A DNA stretch of 64,000 nucleotides from Gnetum montanum (GCA_015680685.1 MNCI01004727.1:40773-104772), one strand, 5' to 3'; numbered from the stretch's first letter, positions 48,481 through 60,190 are shown. A program made the numbers and translations. The notes: generated from the sequence alone by a model not told the origin.

Positions 48481-49661
48481 TGAAAACTTTACATAGTACA
48501 CAAGTTAACACAAAATTGATTTTCTTTCTGAATTTTTTCATTTCATTTAAAATTTTCACCTATTGGCAATGTTGCAAAATTTTGGAAAAAGAAAATTTCA
48601 AAAAAGGAAAATCCCATGCTGTCATGGATTGTTTCTATTTTTAACACCTTCACCATTTGCCTCTGCTTCATCTACTTGTGCATCACCCGCTCCTACATTG
48701 CCTTCTACCGATCTTGCATTCCCTCTCCCCACGGGTCTCACACCCTCATCCGGAGCCTGCACCGCAAGAATGAAGTAGTTAGCTAGGGTAACAAACGCGA
48801 TAAACGCAAGCTATAACATAACATGAAAGTGACTAACTTGAGAGGACCCTGTGCCAGTTTCAAGGGGTATTTGGTCTAGACCAAGCCTGAGGCGACACCA
48901 AATCTCCTCTATCGAAATATCCATCTAACGCCCGTCGCTGGGTTCAACATTCACTGCAGCAACTTTCTCCCTTTTCGCAATTGTCCATTTTAGAGGTTTC
49001 AGGGAAAGGGAAGCGGTTGCGATCTCTCCTGTAGGAAGGTTCACCCTCAAGTCAGGAGATTCCGTGACCTCCACCCGCTCTTTAAACTTAGCATAGGCCT
49101 CGGAAGCGCCGATGGCCTTCACGAACGCTTCATACGTGAATGCCTGCATAGCAACATCTCTGTACAGTTTTCGGTGGGTCTCATTCTCTAGCTTATACAT
49201 ATGTTTATGGTCTCTCTAGGGTTTTCCCCATTCGAAGACCTTAGCGCTGATGTCTTTCATGTCTTGGCACTTCTGGGCCAGCAAGTCCATTTGCCTTTGC
49301 TATTTGACTATCTCGCAGGTGGATTCAATGTTTTGATGAACGACAATCCAAAACCTGGCGTAGTCATCTATAGCCCTATTCCAGTCGACTGGGTCAGGGT
49401 TGCAATTTATAAGAAAAGCATTCCTCAACCTAAGATTCTCCACCTCGGCAGCCAAGTCAGCCTCTCTCTGCTTAGCCCTTTGGACCCATTTCCACAGGTC
49501 CTCATTGGTGTGCCTACATTCCCACATAGAGCGTGCTGAGTGCAAGACATACTTAGAAGCCTCGTCAAACATGCAACAAGATACCTCGATCACGTTAGGC
49601 AAGAGTGTAGGCACCACGCCAACCTTCATAGGTCGTGCCAGGTCCCACTTGAGCTGAGAGG

Positions 49662-49767
49662 CTATTTAACGCATGGAGCGTAGTAATCACATTAGCATAG
49701 CATAATCAACAAGCTCAAAAGCTTCAGCGTAACAACATAAGGGTAGTTAACATTGATACTTACCCAC
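49662..49767 (-). other. Intron of the antisense gene
   Basis: It runs on the minus strand from the donor GTAAGT near 49767 to an AG at 49662-49663. The flanking reading frames (ending ADPHVG and starting SQLKWDLARP) are both open, and the canonical donor supports splicing. Confidence 0.55.
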
Positions 49768-50303
49768 ATGAGGGTCTGCCTGCTGAAGGCGTTTGATCAT
49801 GTCATCGACAAGTCCTTGAAGAAATACAAACTTGTCGGGGACCTCGGCCCATGACTCCGTATGAGGTGAAGGAGGTCCTGAGACATTAGTAGTAGCACTT
49901 GTTACACAATTAAGCATGTCAGTAAGGGCCAAAGTGGACTACAATAAGGCGCACGCAAAGCCCAACTTACCAACATCTGGCTACGGTCTTTCTTCTTGCC
50001 GATGCAAGACGATCGTGGTAGGCTCAGTGGAAGGCTCGACCAAGTCTATGAGAACTCCTTCCTCATGAACTGGTATCTTTCCTTTCAGGAGACCAGCATC
50101 TTTTTTATTTTGGGGAGGTACCTCTTCGTTGGTAGGAAGAGGCTCCCTAATGATAAGAGCCCCTGCCTTGGAGATAGGAGCTCCATTATTCCTGACTGGG
50201 GCCCTTTCCTCTGAAACTGGGACCTCCTCATCTTTATTCGTCGCCCCCGTCCTAAGGGCCGACACTTTCTCATCACCTTCTTCTTCATCTTCTTCTTCCT
50301 TTG

Positions 50304-50425
50304 CTAAGGGCATATTTGCATCAATTCAAAATAAGTTAGATGCTACACTACAATGCACTGCTTAACGCAGCATAGCGGAGCAAACCATAGCAAAGTAAGC
50401 ATTGTGCAAAAAAAAAAACACTTAC
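50304..50425 (-). other. Intron of the antisense gene (122 bases)
   Basis: The donor GTAAGT is followed by a T-rich run, and the acceptor is CCCTTAG. It joins exon text RRTQPPI to AKEEEDEEEGDEK. The borders fit the plant consensus. Confidence 0.6.
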
Positions 50426-52192
50426 CAATGGGGGGTTGCGTTCGCCGCAGCTTGAGCTGCAGTCTCCGTCCCTCCTCTTTACGAGAGCTTTCCCTAGCTG
50501 GGGGAGGTCTCTTCCTTCGCAGCTCCTTGGACACAGTCTTAGATATGAGATGTTCACCCTGTATCATGCTACCGGCTATAATAGGGGGTGTCTCTCCTAC
50601 ACTGTCCTGGCTGCGAGCGCTACGAACTGCCAGACCTTTAGTCGTTACAGAAAACGACTCCCCGACCATTTTTGGAGGATCCTGGGTTTGCATAGTTCAG
50701 AGGACCTACCGAATCCATGGCTTGGGAATTTGGTCGCGGTCTAGCATGGACCAGACTCCATCCTCTTGGACCACCAGGAACTCTGCGAATCGCTTTAAAT
50801 AACCTATATAGAAGGCATAATGTATGTTAGAGTGGGACTCCATTTGCTCACGAGGTCCCAAAATCTCGGCCTGCAAACCACTACATAGGAATTAGGCCCA
50901 ATTATAATGAGCCCCCTCCTGCATAACTTCCCACATTACCCAGGCCTACTCAAGTCCTAGGACCTTCCCTTGGGTGAGCAGTTGAGGGAATGCACGGGCA
51001 CGAAGGATCGGGTATATCCCCATGGCAAGGCTGTCCTTAAGCTTTTCTATGGGGAACCCTTTTCACTCCTTAGAGAGCCTCATCCACTCCTCGATATGCT
51101 ACTTCTGCAGGGTCAACTCCTGTTTGCCCTTCGACACTACAAGGGCGCCATCGGCAGGAACACCAAACAGATCCGCGAACAGTTGGTCGTCGATGTCAAT
51201 GACCACTCGCACGTCCCGCACGTACATGCGAAAACGACCCACCTTCCCAGAGAAGGAGTTGACGAAGGAAAGCATGTCAGCAGTCGAGACGCCTAGATTT
51301 GGCACCATAAATAGATCCACAAGCCTCGCCCTTCGAACTTTCCTGAGCAAAGAGTCTGAGGCCCCTTGTTCTAACCAACTTTGGCTCGCCGTTACTTCAT
51401 CGTATTTAAAGTAGATGTTTGCTCCTTACCTCTTGGCAGTTACCACCATCACCTCACGAGGCTTCTTTGCCTCTGCAAAAATTTTCACAAAACACACTTA
51501 GCCTAACAATGCAGAGAATGCAAAGATTACAAAAACACTTGAGCATGTGGCGCCTGCCTTTTGACCCACCAGGTCTATACGGTGATGGGAATAGCGGGAG
51601 TTCAACTGCCAGAACTGCTTCAAGCATGACCTACTTGAAAGGGTCTCTCCACTCCTTATCCAGCCAACCCTTCACCTTAAACTGATTATAGAAAGTGGCG
51701 AGCGTGCGTGGGTAAGTACGGTATTCTCCCCCGCATTGACCAATCATGCTTGCCCACAGGCTCTTGGCAGAAGCAAACTCCTGTAGGGCTAGTTGTGTCA
51801 TAGCCAGCAGATCCGGTTGATCGTGAACCTCATCATCATCAATGTAGAACCTGGTGACAAACACACACTATTAGCATTTGGCCAGGTATAGCCGATGTCA
51901 CACAACGAAGCAAAGCAAAGATGCAAAACTCAGTCACCAACATAATAGATGGTCCCCTGTGGGTTCTGAAAGTACGTCACCATGTGATGTGCAAGATACA
52001 ATGTGTTGTACGGGTGATAGCACTAGTATTCCGGCATGTCCCAGATCCAGGCTAAACGCCTCAACTCTGTTGAGTGTTGGCTGGACCCCCCTCCTTGTCT
52101 GCTCGTGGTTGCCTCATCGGAAAGGTATCTCAGGATGCCCCGATTTTCCCCTGGCAGCATGACCTCTATTACGTCAGATGCCTACGTCTCAC

Positions 52193-52400
52193 CTAAGGAA
52201 GACCAAATAATCACACTAAAGTGGTTGAGAAGGAATTTCAAGAAGTCTCGTGCCCCTTCCTTGAACCAAACCACTCGATCTCCCACACGTATTGGGGGAG
52301 GAAGAGCGTTGGCCATAAGTCTGTTCACATGGCACAGGACCCCTCCAAGGTCCAAAACGATTAGCCTAGACCTTTGCCCTACTTTGCACAATGCAATCAA
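52193..52400 (-). pseudogene. FCP1/NIF-phosphatase-like exon within the antisense gene
   Basis: Minus-strand text RSRLIVLDLGGVL, then VWFKEGARDFLKFLLNHF, then VIIWSS matches the opening of FCP1-homology (HAD) domains in plants: a hydrophobic strand with an Asp nucleophile, then a K-x-G/R-P-like segment, then the xIWSS strand. The second Asp of the DxD motif is Gly here, so a phosphatase would probably be inactive. It ends at a GTGAG donor at about 52192. Only the first third of the domain can be recognised; it was possibly captured from a host gene. No search was done. Confidence 0.5.
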
Positions 52401-53157
52401 CGAATGTTGGCATCACACTTGAATGCAATACACACGCAACATAGCAGTGTCTAGCAGTCCATAAATATAGCATAGCATAACCCTTTGTCCATACATAGCG
52501 TAGCAAAGGTGTGAGAGCTTAGCATAGCGAAAACATGTAGATAGCTCAGCGTAGCAGTAAAACAATTGGTGACATGCCCAAAAAAACACGTGTTGCGATG
52601 CCGCATCGTACATGACCAAACCCTCCCAAGGGTTTTACGTTACGACATGTTAAGGTCAAACAAATTAAACTGCCCCAGCCTGACAGGCATGACAACCGCA
52701 GCGGTAGCAGTCCCAGCGGCCTTACAACAAAACCTTTGCACATTGGCCACGATAGAAAAAGAGGCCACGTCAATACAAAGGCTAAAACAACGCGACCGCA
52801 GAAAACATAGATAGCAGAACAAATAGGACACAAAACCAGAGTAGAAAACAACAAAAAGGTGCAAAACAAAAAGAGCGAAGGAGGTATGAAAACTTACTAG
52901 GTCAATGGTGTGCTCTCTCACGCTGGAACACACACTTATGGTGCGCGTCTCAGGGCCTTTTTTGCCTTCTCAACCTTTGCAAGCACCAAATGAGTCTTAG
53001 GAGCCATGGCCCTCCTTGCAGATTTATGACCTTCGCTGTAGAAATTCATCTTGCTAGTCGATCAACACAACTGCTTCGTGCTTCGAAATCGCCGTATGCT
53101 CCGATGAGGGTTTGATGCTCTTATGGTGGAAACAGCAAAATTACCCAGGTTTAACTC

Positions 53158-53167
53158 CTATTTATAG
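53158..53167 (-). promoter_or_regulatory. TATA box for the antisense gene
   Basis: Read on the minus strand, GGCTATAAATAGGAG is a full consensus plant TATA box, about 150 bases upstream of the ATG at 53007. The orientation and spacing suit a promoter driving leftward transcription against gag-pol. Confidence 0.5.
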
Positions 53168-53339
53168 CCACAAGGGTAAGATGGGGAAACTTACCTCTTT
53201 CTCTCTCCGATTAATGCAGAGCGTGCCGTGCAGCGTAGCATGCTCGCCACAACATCATAACACTATTAGCATTTAAGCCTTGAGACGCTTCAAGCCAACT
53301 ACTCGCCTTCCCGAAGATAAAGAAAAAATATAATAATAT

Positions 53340-53770
53340 TTTTTTTCGATTAAGGGTTCGAAAAGACCTTAAACTAACGAGCCTAGCATAATTGCGCTCC
53401 TTAGGATCTGAAAAGACCCTAAAATAGTAGTTTCGACCCGTTACATTCATAGTCCGCAATGACATTAAACTAGCCATATGCTTACACCAGCAGTCGCCTC
53501 ATCCTCTTCCACATAGGCAGTATCACATTTCCTAGCGATTTCATGATTCCATTGTTGCATTGGTAGTTCGATACTCCTTGTACTCGCAATTTCTTTTTTA
53601 TTATTATTATTTTGCATATCAAGATTTTGCATGTTGCAATATGGCAGTTTGAGATGACACTAAATTAGCAGTTTGGCATTTGCGTGTTAACAGTCACACA
53701 TTCCATTAGCAATTCTACACTCTCGCACCTTGGCGGTCCACCATGACCTTAAACTAGCAAACTTTTAATC
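53340..53770 (+). repeat. Cluster 2 of the short repeat (GACCTTAAACTAGCA form) in element G
   Basis: At least five irregular copies (GACCTTAAACTAACGA, GACCCTAAAATAGTA, GACATTAAACTAGCC, GACACTAAATTAGCA, GACCTTAAACTAGCA) lie between the antisense promoter and pol. Confidence 0.78.
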
Positions 53771-53849
53771 TTTACATGTCCTCACTTAGCAAGTTGCATC
53801 TCGGTGTTGCTTTGTAGATTTGCATTTCACACAATCTCTGATGACCCTT

Positions 53850-55376
53850 ACCTAGGCTTTCATCTTATGATGGTAGGTCAAGAAAGAGATGGGAAACCAT
53901 CATGCCCTTTCCATGCCTTTAATGTTAGCAGGGCCATAGGGCAAGCTCGTGAGATAGTTGAACCTCAACATGATCGACTGGGGGTTGACTACGATTAACA
54001 CTATAGCAGCCTTAGAAGCATCCCTGAATTGGCCTGGGCACCTGGTCCAAGCCCTAGATTTAGAGGCCGAGGATGTAACCAAGGATTCTCTTGTCGAGAT
54101 ACCTATGACCACATCAAAGGGGGAGGTAAAGATGTTAAGACTCAGCTTCCTCCTAGACACACAAACACATGAAGACGTAGTTAAAACTCTGCAGGACCAC
54201 ATCGATGTCTTTGCATGGTCATACAGCGACATGCCGGGTTTGGATCCATGGCTAATTCAACATAACATTGTCCTAGACCCACACGTAAAGGCAATCAAGC
54301 AAAAGGCTCGTAAAATTAAGCCAGAAATCATGCTAGCTGTGAGGGATGAAATCACTAAGTTATACCAAGCAGGTTTCATCCGTGCGGTCGACTATTCAGA
54401 GTGGGTGTCCAACATCATTGTAATTTCGAAGAAAATAGGAGGGATACGAATCTGTATAGACTTCTAAGACTTGAATAAGGCAACGATCAAAGACAACTTC
54501 CTACTCTCGAGCATTGATCAACTCATTGACACCACGGCTGGCCATGCTTTGCTATCCTTCATGGATGGCTTCTCTAGATACAACCAAATCCACATCAACC
54601 CAGAGCACCAGCTATCAACAACCTTCATGATTCCATGGGGAACCTTTTGCTATACCATGATGCCTTTCGGGCTCAAGAATGCTGGAGCAACCTACCAACG
54701 AGCCATGACCTACATTTTCAGTTACTACATCCTAGAAACATTAAACGATTACGTAGATGACATAGTAGTTAAGTCCAAGGAGGCAGTTGATCACCCACGT
54801 GATCTAGGGGTAGTCCTCAAGTGCTGCCAAATGCATGACTTACGTCTCAATCCTAAGAAGTGCATCTTCAGAGTAAAGATCGGATGCATGTTAGGGTTCG
54901 TAGTATTAGAGGCTGGAATACGGGTGGACCCTGATAAAGTCAAGGCCATCATCAATCTAGCGCCTTCCACAAACCTTAAGGAGTTACATGGTTTACAAGG
55001 TAGGGTACAATTCATTCGAAGGTTCATAGCCAGGTTGACCGACAAGTTACACCCCATGCAACATCTTCTAAAGAAGGGGGTTGACCTAAAGAAGGAGCTC
55101 TCGCACCTTTCAACGGTGCACCCTTCGCAAAGGGACAAGCCTTTCTTCATATACCTTGCCACCTCCGACACATCCATAGCAGCACTGCTATGTCAGAAGC
55201 AGGACGATGATTCTGAGATACCAGTGTATTACCTGAGCCATGCACTAATAGCATACGAGGCGAAATACAATGAAGTGAAGAGGAATTGCCTAACCTTAGT
55301 ATTCGCACTAAAAAAGTGGTGGCATTACCTGTTCCGCAGCACAACCAACATCATTTGCAAAAGCCACATACTCTAG
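53850..55376 (+). pseudogene. Reverse transcriptase and first RNase H of element G pol
   Basis: The frame holds the RT motifs: QAGFIRAVDYSEWVSNI, a FMDGFSRYNQI strand, MPFGLKNAGATYQR, the catalytic YVDDIVVKSK, and LGFVVLEAGIRVDPDKV. The classical RNase H portion follows (PFFIYLATSDTSIAALL, YYLSHALIAYEAKY, LTLVFALKKWWHY). Stops at 54465-54467 and 55374-55376 interrupt an otherwise single frame. The RT subtype and the following second RNase H are those of the Tat lineage. Confidence 0.9.
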
Positions 55377-55589
55377 GCTATCACTAGTAACCTGTATGAA
55401 AGTAGCAGGATAGCCCGATGGAAGGCAATAACTGGGAACTTCGACCTATGCTATGTAAGTCAATCGTCGACAAAGGGTCAAGCCATAGAAACCCAACTTA
55501 CGGCCTTGCTAGTCGACGACCAGGCTACCATAGACCCAGAATTCCCAGATGAATACGTTAGCAATGTTGCCATCATCCTGTCATATTTC

Positions 55590-55965
55590 GAGGCTACCTT
55601 ACATTTCGACAGTGCCTCAACTACGTGAGGAGGTAGCGTCGCTACCATGATCACATTCCCCTCTGGGGAAATGTACCCATCCGCTTATCGTTTTGCGTTC
55701 CCTTGCACCAACAACGTGGCAGAATACGAGGGGCTACTCAGAGGCCTCTTAACTACTTGAGCGCTGCGTATACAACATCTGGCAATTCGAGGAGATTCAC
55801 AACTAGTCGTGAATCAAATCACTGGAGTCTATGCCTGCAAGGCTACGCACCTACAACCCTACTACGACCTAGCAAAAATCCTACTCAAGTAATTTGCAAC
55901 TATTTATGTGCAACATGTGCCATGTAACGAGAACATTGTAGCAAACGCCCAAGCTACCCTCGCGT
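55590..55965 (+). pseudogene. Second (archaeal-type) RNase H of element G
   Basis: A segment beginning FDSAST, then GGSVATMITFPSGEMYPSAY, CTNNVAEYEGLLRGL and IRGDSQLVVNQITGVYACK is the aRNH domain found in Tat-lineage elements between the first RNase H and integrase. The FD...E...GDS motifs are visible. Stops (for example 55626-55628) are present. Confidence 0.8.
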
Positions 55966-56039
55966 TAAAGATCCCATCACATTCTTTGGAAAACCTACCA
56001 ACTGCGATCATAGAATGTGTAGAGCCTATCACTCAGGTG

Positions 56040-57194
56040 GAACACGTGGCCTTTGTCGATGCTGTAGATACCCTGGAGTGGTATGATAACATTAAAGCTT
56101 ATCTATAGCATGGCGAACCCCCAGGTGGATTGACATCGGCCTAGAGAGATGTAATCCGTAAGCGTGTTCGGCAATACGTGCTCATGGGAAATGACGCCCT
56201 TTGCCGATGATCCTACGATGGGATATTGTTGGCATGCGTGGGTGGCGAGCAGGAACAAAAGGTAGTTAATGAGGTTCATGAAGGGCTGTGCGGTGGACAC
56301 ATAGCACCCAGGGCTATGGCAGCGAAAATCAGATGCCTAGGGTACTATTGGCCCTACATGGAACGTGATTGCCTGTCGAAAGTCAAGATGTGCGACACAT
56401 GCTAGAGATATGCAAATCTCATACACGTAGCACTTACAAACCTGCACCCAACGCAAATCATGTGGCCCTTCCAACGATGGGGACTAGACCTCATAGGGCC
56501 TATCATGCCTAAGTCCTCCGTAGGGCATAGCTTCATTATCACTGCCACAGAGTATTTTACCAAGTGGGTGGAGGCTATTCCCCTAAGGGAGATGATGTCC
56601 CAGCAAATCTGCCATTTCATCCTTGATAACATAGTAATTAGGTTTGGGCTTTCGATGACTATTGTGACCAACAATGGTCCACAATTCAGCCGTACAGAGA
56701 CTTGAACCTTTTGTAGCAATCTAGGCATTAAACAATCATTTTGTTCCCCTTATTATCTATACGAGAACNCAACAAGTAAGACCCCTTACAATCTTGTTTA
56801 TGGATTTGAAGTAGTATTGCCTCTTGAGCTGTAGGTACCCTCACTCCGGATGATCCTATTCGACGTCGAGAACGAAGCCCAAAACAATGAGCCGCAAACC
56901 ATCGACCTCAACTTAGTGGAGGAAGAATGCGTGCAGATGCTGAGATGCATTGAGCACTATTAGAACAAAAAATAGCAGAAGCACCATGCAGACTCCTATC
57001 GATGACCAATGCAGAAGGGAGACCTTGTCCTCAAGGTCGTCCGTGAACATGTGAGCAAATTCTTGGCCAACTGGGAAGGTCTTTACGTGGTCACCAAAGC
57101 CTTTGGAAATGGAGCCTTCAAGTTGGTGGACATGGATGGCAATGAGTTGACCAACCTGGTGAATCACTCATATCTCAAGTCGTACTACGTCTGA
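56040..57194 (+). pseudogene. Integrase of element G
   Basis: The HHCC zinc module (HEGLCGGH ... CDTC) is at 56275-56405, followed by the core WGLDLIGP, TEYFTKWVEAIPLREM and NNGPQF. At the second core position TNNGPQF stands where TDNGPQF is usual, so Asp is Asn. At the single N at 56769 about 60 residues are missing compared with the family, between SPYYLYEN and TPYNLVYGFEVVLP, so the catalytic Glu region is lost or was not assembled. The C-terminal domain with EGLYVVTKAFGNGAFKL is intact to the stop at 57192-57194. There is no chromodomain. Confidence 0.85.
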
Positions 57195-57219
57195 AGCGCC
57201 ATGGTAACAAAAGGCACTA

Positions 57220-57410
57220 TCTGCTACATTCGCAATGACGATAAACTAGCGGCATCGAGCAATGCCCGCTACGACGTTAAACTGGTAGCAGCCATCTGCT
57301 ACGACGTAAAATTGGCATGTACGGTTTGCTGGGACCTTAAACCAGCACAACGGTCTGCTGAGACCTTAAACTAGCACATGGTCTACTAAGACCTTAAACT
57401 GGGTTCTTAT
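57220..57410 (+). repeat. Cluster 3 of the short repeat in element G
   Basis: Six copies of (T)GCTacGACgTTAAACTaGcA-type text are packed at 25-35 base spacing directly after the pol stop. The last ones read GACCTTAAACTAGCA, as in cluster 2. Confidence 0.8.
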
Positions 57411-58398
57411 TGCACCCTCAGCATGCACCATCAGCAAATGCACGTCAAATGAATGGGCGTAATGCCGATGTGTGGGTGGGACATCGCAGCTCCAGGACGT
57501 AATTCACGATGCAATGAGAACGCGGTCTAGAGCATATGTGGCGTCACCACCCTTGGCATCATGTTGACCCTTCAAAGATGCCGTGTGGCGTCACATTGGC
57601 CCTTCGAACCTACCGTCGCCACGGCCCACTGCCTTGACGATAGTTCCTGGGCTAGGTCTTGCATTTGGAGTGCTAGCAGTATTGTGGCCCAGCCACAATA
57701 TTATTGCTGTTCGATCCCCCATCAATGTTTCGGCTCTCGCAACATTTAGCTATGTGGTAGCTGATCCCATAGCTAAAGCTGAGCATGCATGCCTTTGGCG
57801 GGGATTCTAGTGCATCCACACCCACAACAACCCCTGACACCTTGGAGGCCAGCTCCTCCATGTCGGCACTACCAAGGTCACTACTGGCCTTCCAGCTTTG
57901 GACATCTCACACCAGCGACGGTGCCCAAGAGTAGCAATAATGCCAACAGCTAGCAAGACCTATGTCCCCGCAGACACCTCTCGCTACAGCAGCAAATGCT
58001 ACAATGTTGCGAAGTGAGTGCCTCGACTAGCTCAGCTACTTCAGAGTCTACACGTGCGTAACACAACTTGCCGTATGGAAGGTGTTCATAGGCAGGTCAA
58101 AATCCTTCATGGATGTAACACAACTCATCCTACGAAGGGAGCACCTGTCCATAAGAGGTTGAAGAACAGCGTCAGCCAAAGATGAAAATGTAAACGAGCC
58201 CCTCAGAGCACTCTGACGAGGGACTTGGCTAAACATCATCTTTGCTCTCTACCTTAACCTCTGTAAAACTGATGCAACACTCTCAAGTGCGGCCAAGCAA
58301 CGTCTTGACATCCATCGAGCGATAACCTTAGCATTTTGCTTGCTGCGGTGTTTCGTATTCTTTGCCGATGTCTATCGAGCTTGTCTTCCAGACGTCGA
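57411..58398. other. 3' untranslated region of element G
   Basis: No coding potential is seen. It has some short direct repeats (GTGGCGTCAC, CCCTTC) near 57540-57610. Confidence 0.5.
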
Positions 58399-58412
58399 CA
58401 AAGAGGGGCCAA
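58399..58412 (+). promoter_or_regulatory. Polypurine tract of element G
   Basis: ACAAAGAGGGGCCAA lies directly before the 3' LTR start TGAAAC. The purine run has the expected position and strand. Confidence 0.7.
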
Positions 58413-60190
58413 TGAAACATCCCAAAAAATGCGAGGTCATTCTCGCTTCACCAGGCATGACAATCTGCGTAGCACTACGGTAGTTCTTCAGGAGAAGAAC
58501 GTTCTGAGTTCAGACTGACAAGTTCGGAAAATTTTTTACTTTGAGCATGGATAAGCTCCACATCATCCCGCCTATTCACCAAAGTAGCCCGCCCAGTTGA
58601 CAGCTTATTTAGAAGCAGTGCGTGGAGTCAGCAGCAGCATTCTGGATGCGCAAAAAATAGTTTGGTAAGTTTTCTAAGTCACGAAGCCTGCTACGCTACG
58701 CTACGCTATGTAGCGTAGCAAGCTTCAGAAGACTATGGCAGAACGAAGTGCTATGCTATGCTACGGCACATTGCGTAGCATGTCAAAGACTTCACTACCC
58801 ACTCCCCTTGCCCAATTTTGAGTTCTGCAATGATGTCCCTTTCCGTCAGGAAGCGACGGACCATGTCTGTTGCTACGCTATGCTGAGCTACATGGTGCAG
58901 CAAGGCATAGCAATCCTGCGGAAGAGATAGAAGGCAATTCGAAAGGCGAAGTTAATGGAGTTCGCAAGACTTGCATCGTAGGAGACAAGGTTTGCAAATC
59001 AGCAAAGCTCTCGCGAATAAGGCCAGTTGCTACACTATGCTACGCTACATAGCATATCATAGCGTAGCAAGTATGTGACATATAGCAGAACACGTAAAAA
59101 AGTGCTATGCTACGCTACGCTATGTAGCATAGCATAGTGTAGCAAGCATGTGACATATAGCAGAATGTGCAAAAAAGTGCTACGCTACGCCAAGCATGCT
59201 ACGTCACAAAGCACAACAAGGCATGCAGGTGGTTGTGCGACATCAATGCACTCCACCTAATCGGACCATTGGCACACATCTCTAGACGCTGATGGCGCAA
59301 TTACGGTGTAGTAGGATTGCAGTTATTGCATACAGGTTCGTATCGCAACGGTCCTGTAGGTCTAATGGTTACAAATGGCATGAGTGGTGCAAGCAAGACA
59401 ACAAAGGCCTGAGGCACATAGCATTCAAACCACCCCTTTCGCACGCCCTAGGTCCTATAAATACCTCGGCAAACAACATGCAAAAGGGTCCACAATTTTT
59501 AAAGTTTGGCAATTTCAAAAGAGTTCACATCCTTCTTGAAGCAAACAGCTTCCAAGGGGTGAGAACTTTGGAATTCTAAAACAAAGACTTCTCCTCTCTC
59601 CAGCATTGTAACATCAAAGTCATCTGTTTAACACTGTAAACAATGAATCTCTCTCAGCTGGCGTGGAGTCCCGTCTCCATTCTACCACTTTGGTAGAACC
59701 CCGCATTGTTTGTACCCAAGTCTGCGTCCAAGCGCATAGCTCTTTTTGCTCGACACACCTTGGTTACTCTCGGGATTTCTGCACTCCGTCACGCTATGCA
59801 ATCGATTGTATCCACCTTGACCGAGTGAGTTTCTAGCTTTGGAGCGGTGCATGTTTCTAACTACACTTTACTTTATTTCTTGCTTGTTGTCTCGTTTTGC
59901 ATCATTTTCTGTTTTATTCACCTTTAAACATTACTTCGTATTACTGTCGCATTTTTTACTGTTTCTCTCTTGCTTCATTTACTTTCAAGCATTATCTCGC
60001 ATTTCGCATTATTTACATTGCAAAAGGCTATATTGACGTTGATGTAAGTCCCTGTCTGATCGACCAGACCGTTTAGGGCACCTCGTATCCACACACACTC
60101 AGCAGAACCCTCCTACGGATACGGGGTCGGAACTGTCACGCCTGTTGACCCCCCAGTGTTTTCCAGCCGTCGAAGTTTTCGATTGCTACA
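58413..60190 (+). repeat. 3' LTR of element G
   Basis: 1778 bases, aligning with 42395-44088. It is 84 bases longer, largely because of an extra palindrome unit of about 75 bases near 59030-59180. The TATA box is at 59456-59463. Confidence 0.92.

Larger units (their letters stand above)
48925..53007 (-). pseudogene. Antisense multi-exon gene inside element G
   Basis: Minus-strand exons are separated by introns with canonical borders. Examples are GTAAGT at 50425 with an acceptor TTAG at 50304, GTAAGT at 49970 with an acceptor at about 49943, and GTAAGT near 49767 with an acceptor at 49662. Exon content from 5' to 3' includes an FCP1-like segment (52392-52193), an unknown segment with FYIDDDEVH (51848-51560), a domain with RRARLVDLFMVPNLG and VRDVRVVIDIDDQLFADLFGVP (about 51400-50426) resembling the plant-transposon-type domain of antisense ORFs in Tat elements, an acidic linker (50303-49971), and a coiled-coil end (49661-48925). 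A candidate start is the ATG at 53007, but its frame ends after 23 codons, so the first exons are uncertain. Several stops are explained by C-to-T changes. The order and function are partly inferred. Confidence 0.65.
42395..60190 (+). mobile_element. Element G: Tat-lineage Ty3/gypsy element, 17.8 kb, with antisense gene
   Basis: LTRs are 42395-44088 and 58413-60190. The interior, on the plus strand, holds a repeat-filled leader, gag, protease, a 5.9 kb segment carrying a minus-strand multi-exon gene, then RT, RNase H, a second archaeal-type RNase H, and integrase. The second RNase H is the mark of the Tat lineage. A polypurine tract precedes the right LTR. The LTR flanks (TTTAA left, ATACC right) do not match. 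Stops occur in gag and pol, so it is not autonomous now. Confidence 0.9.
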
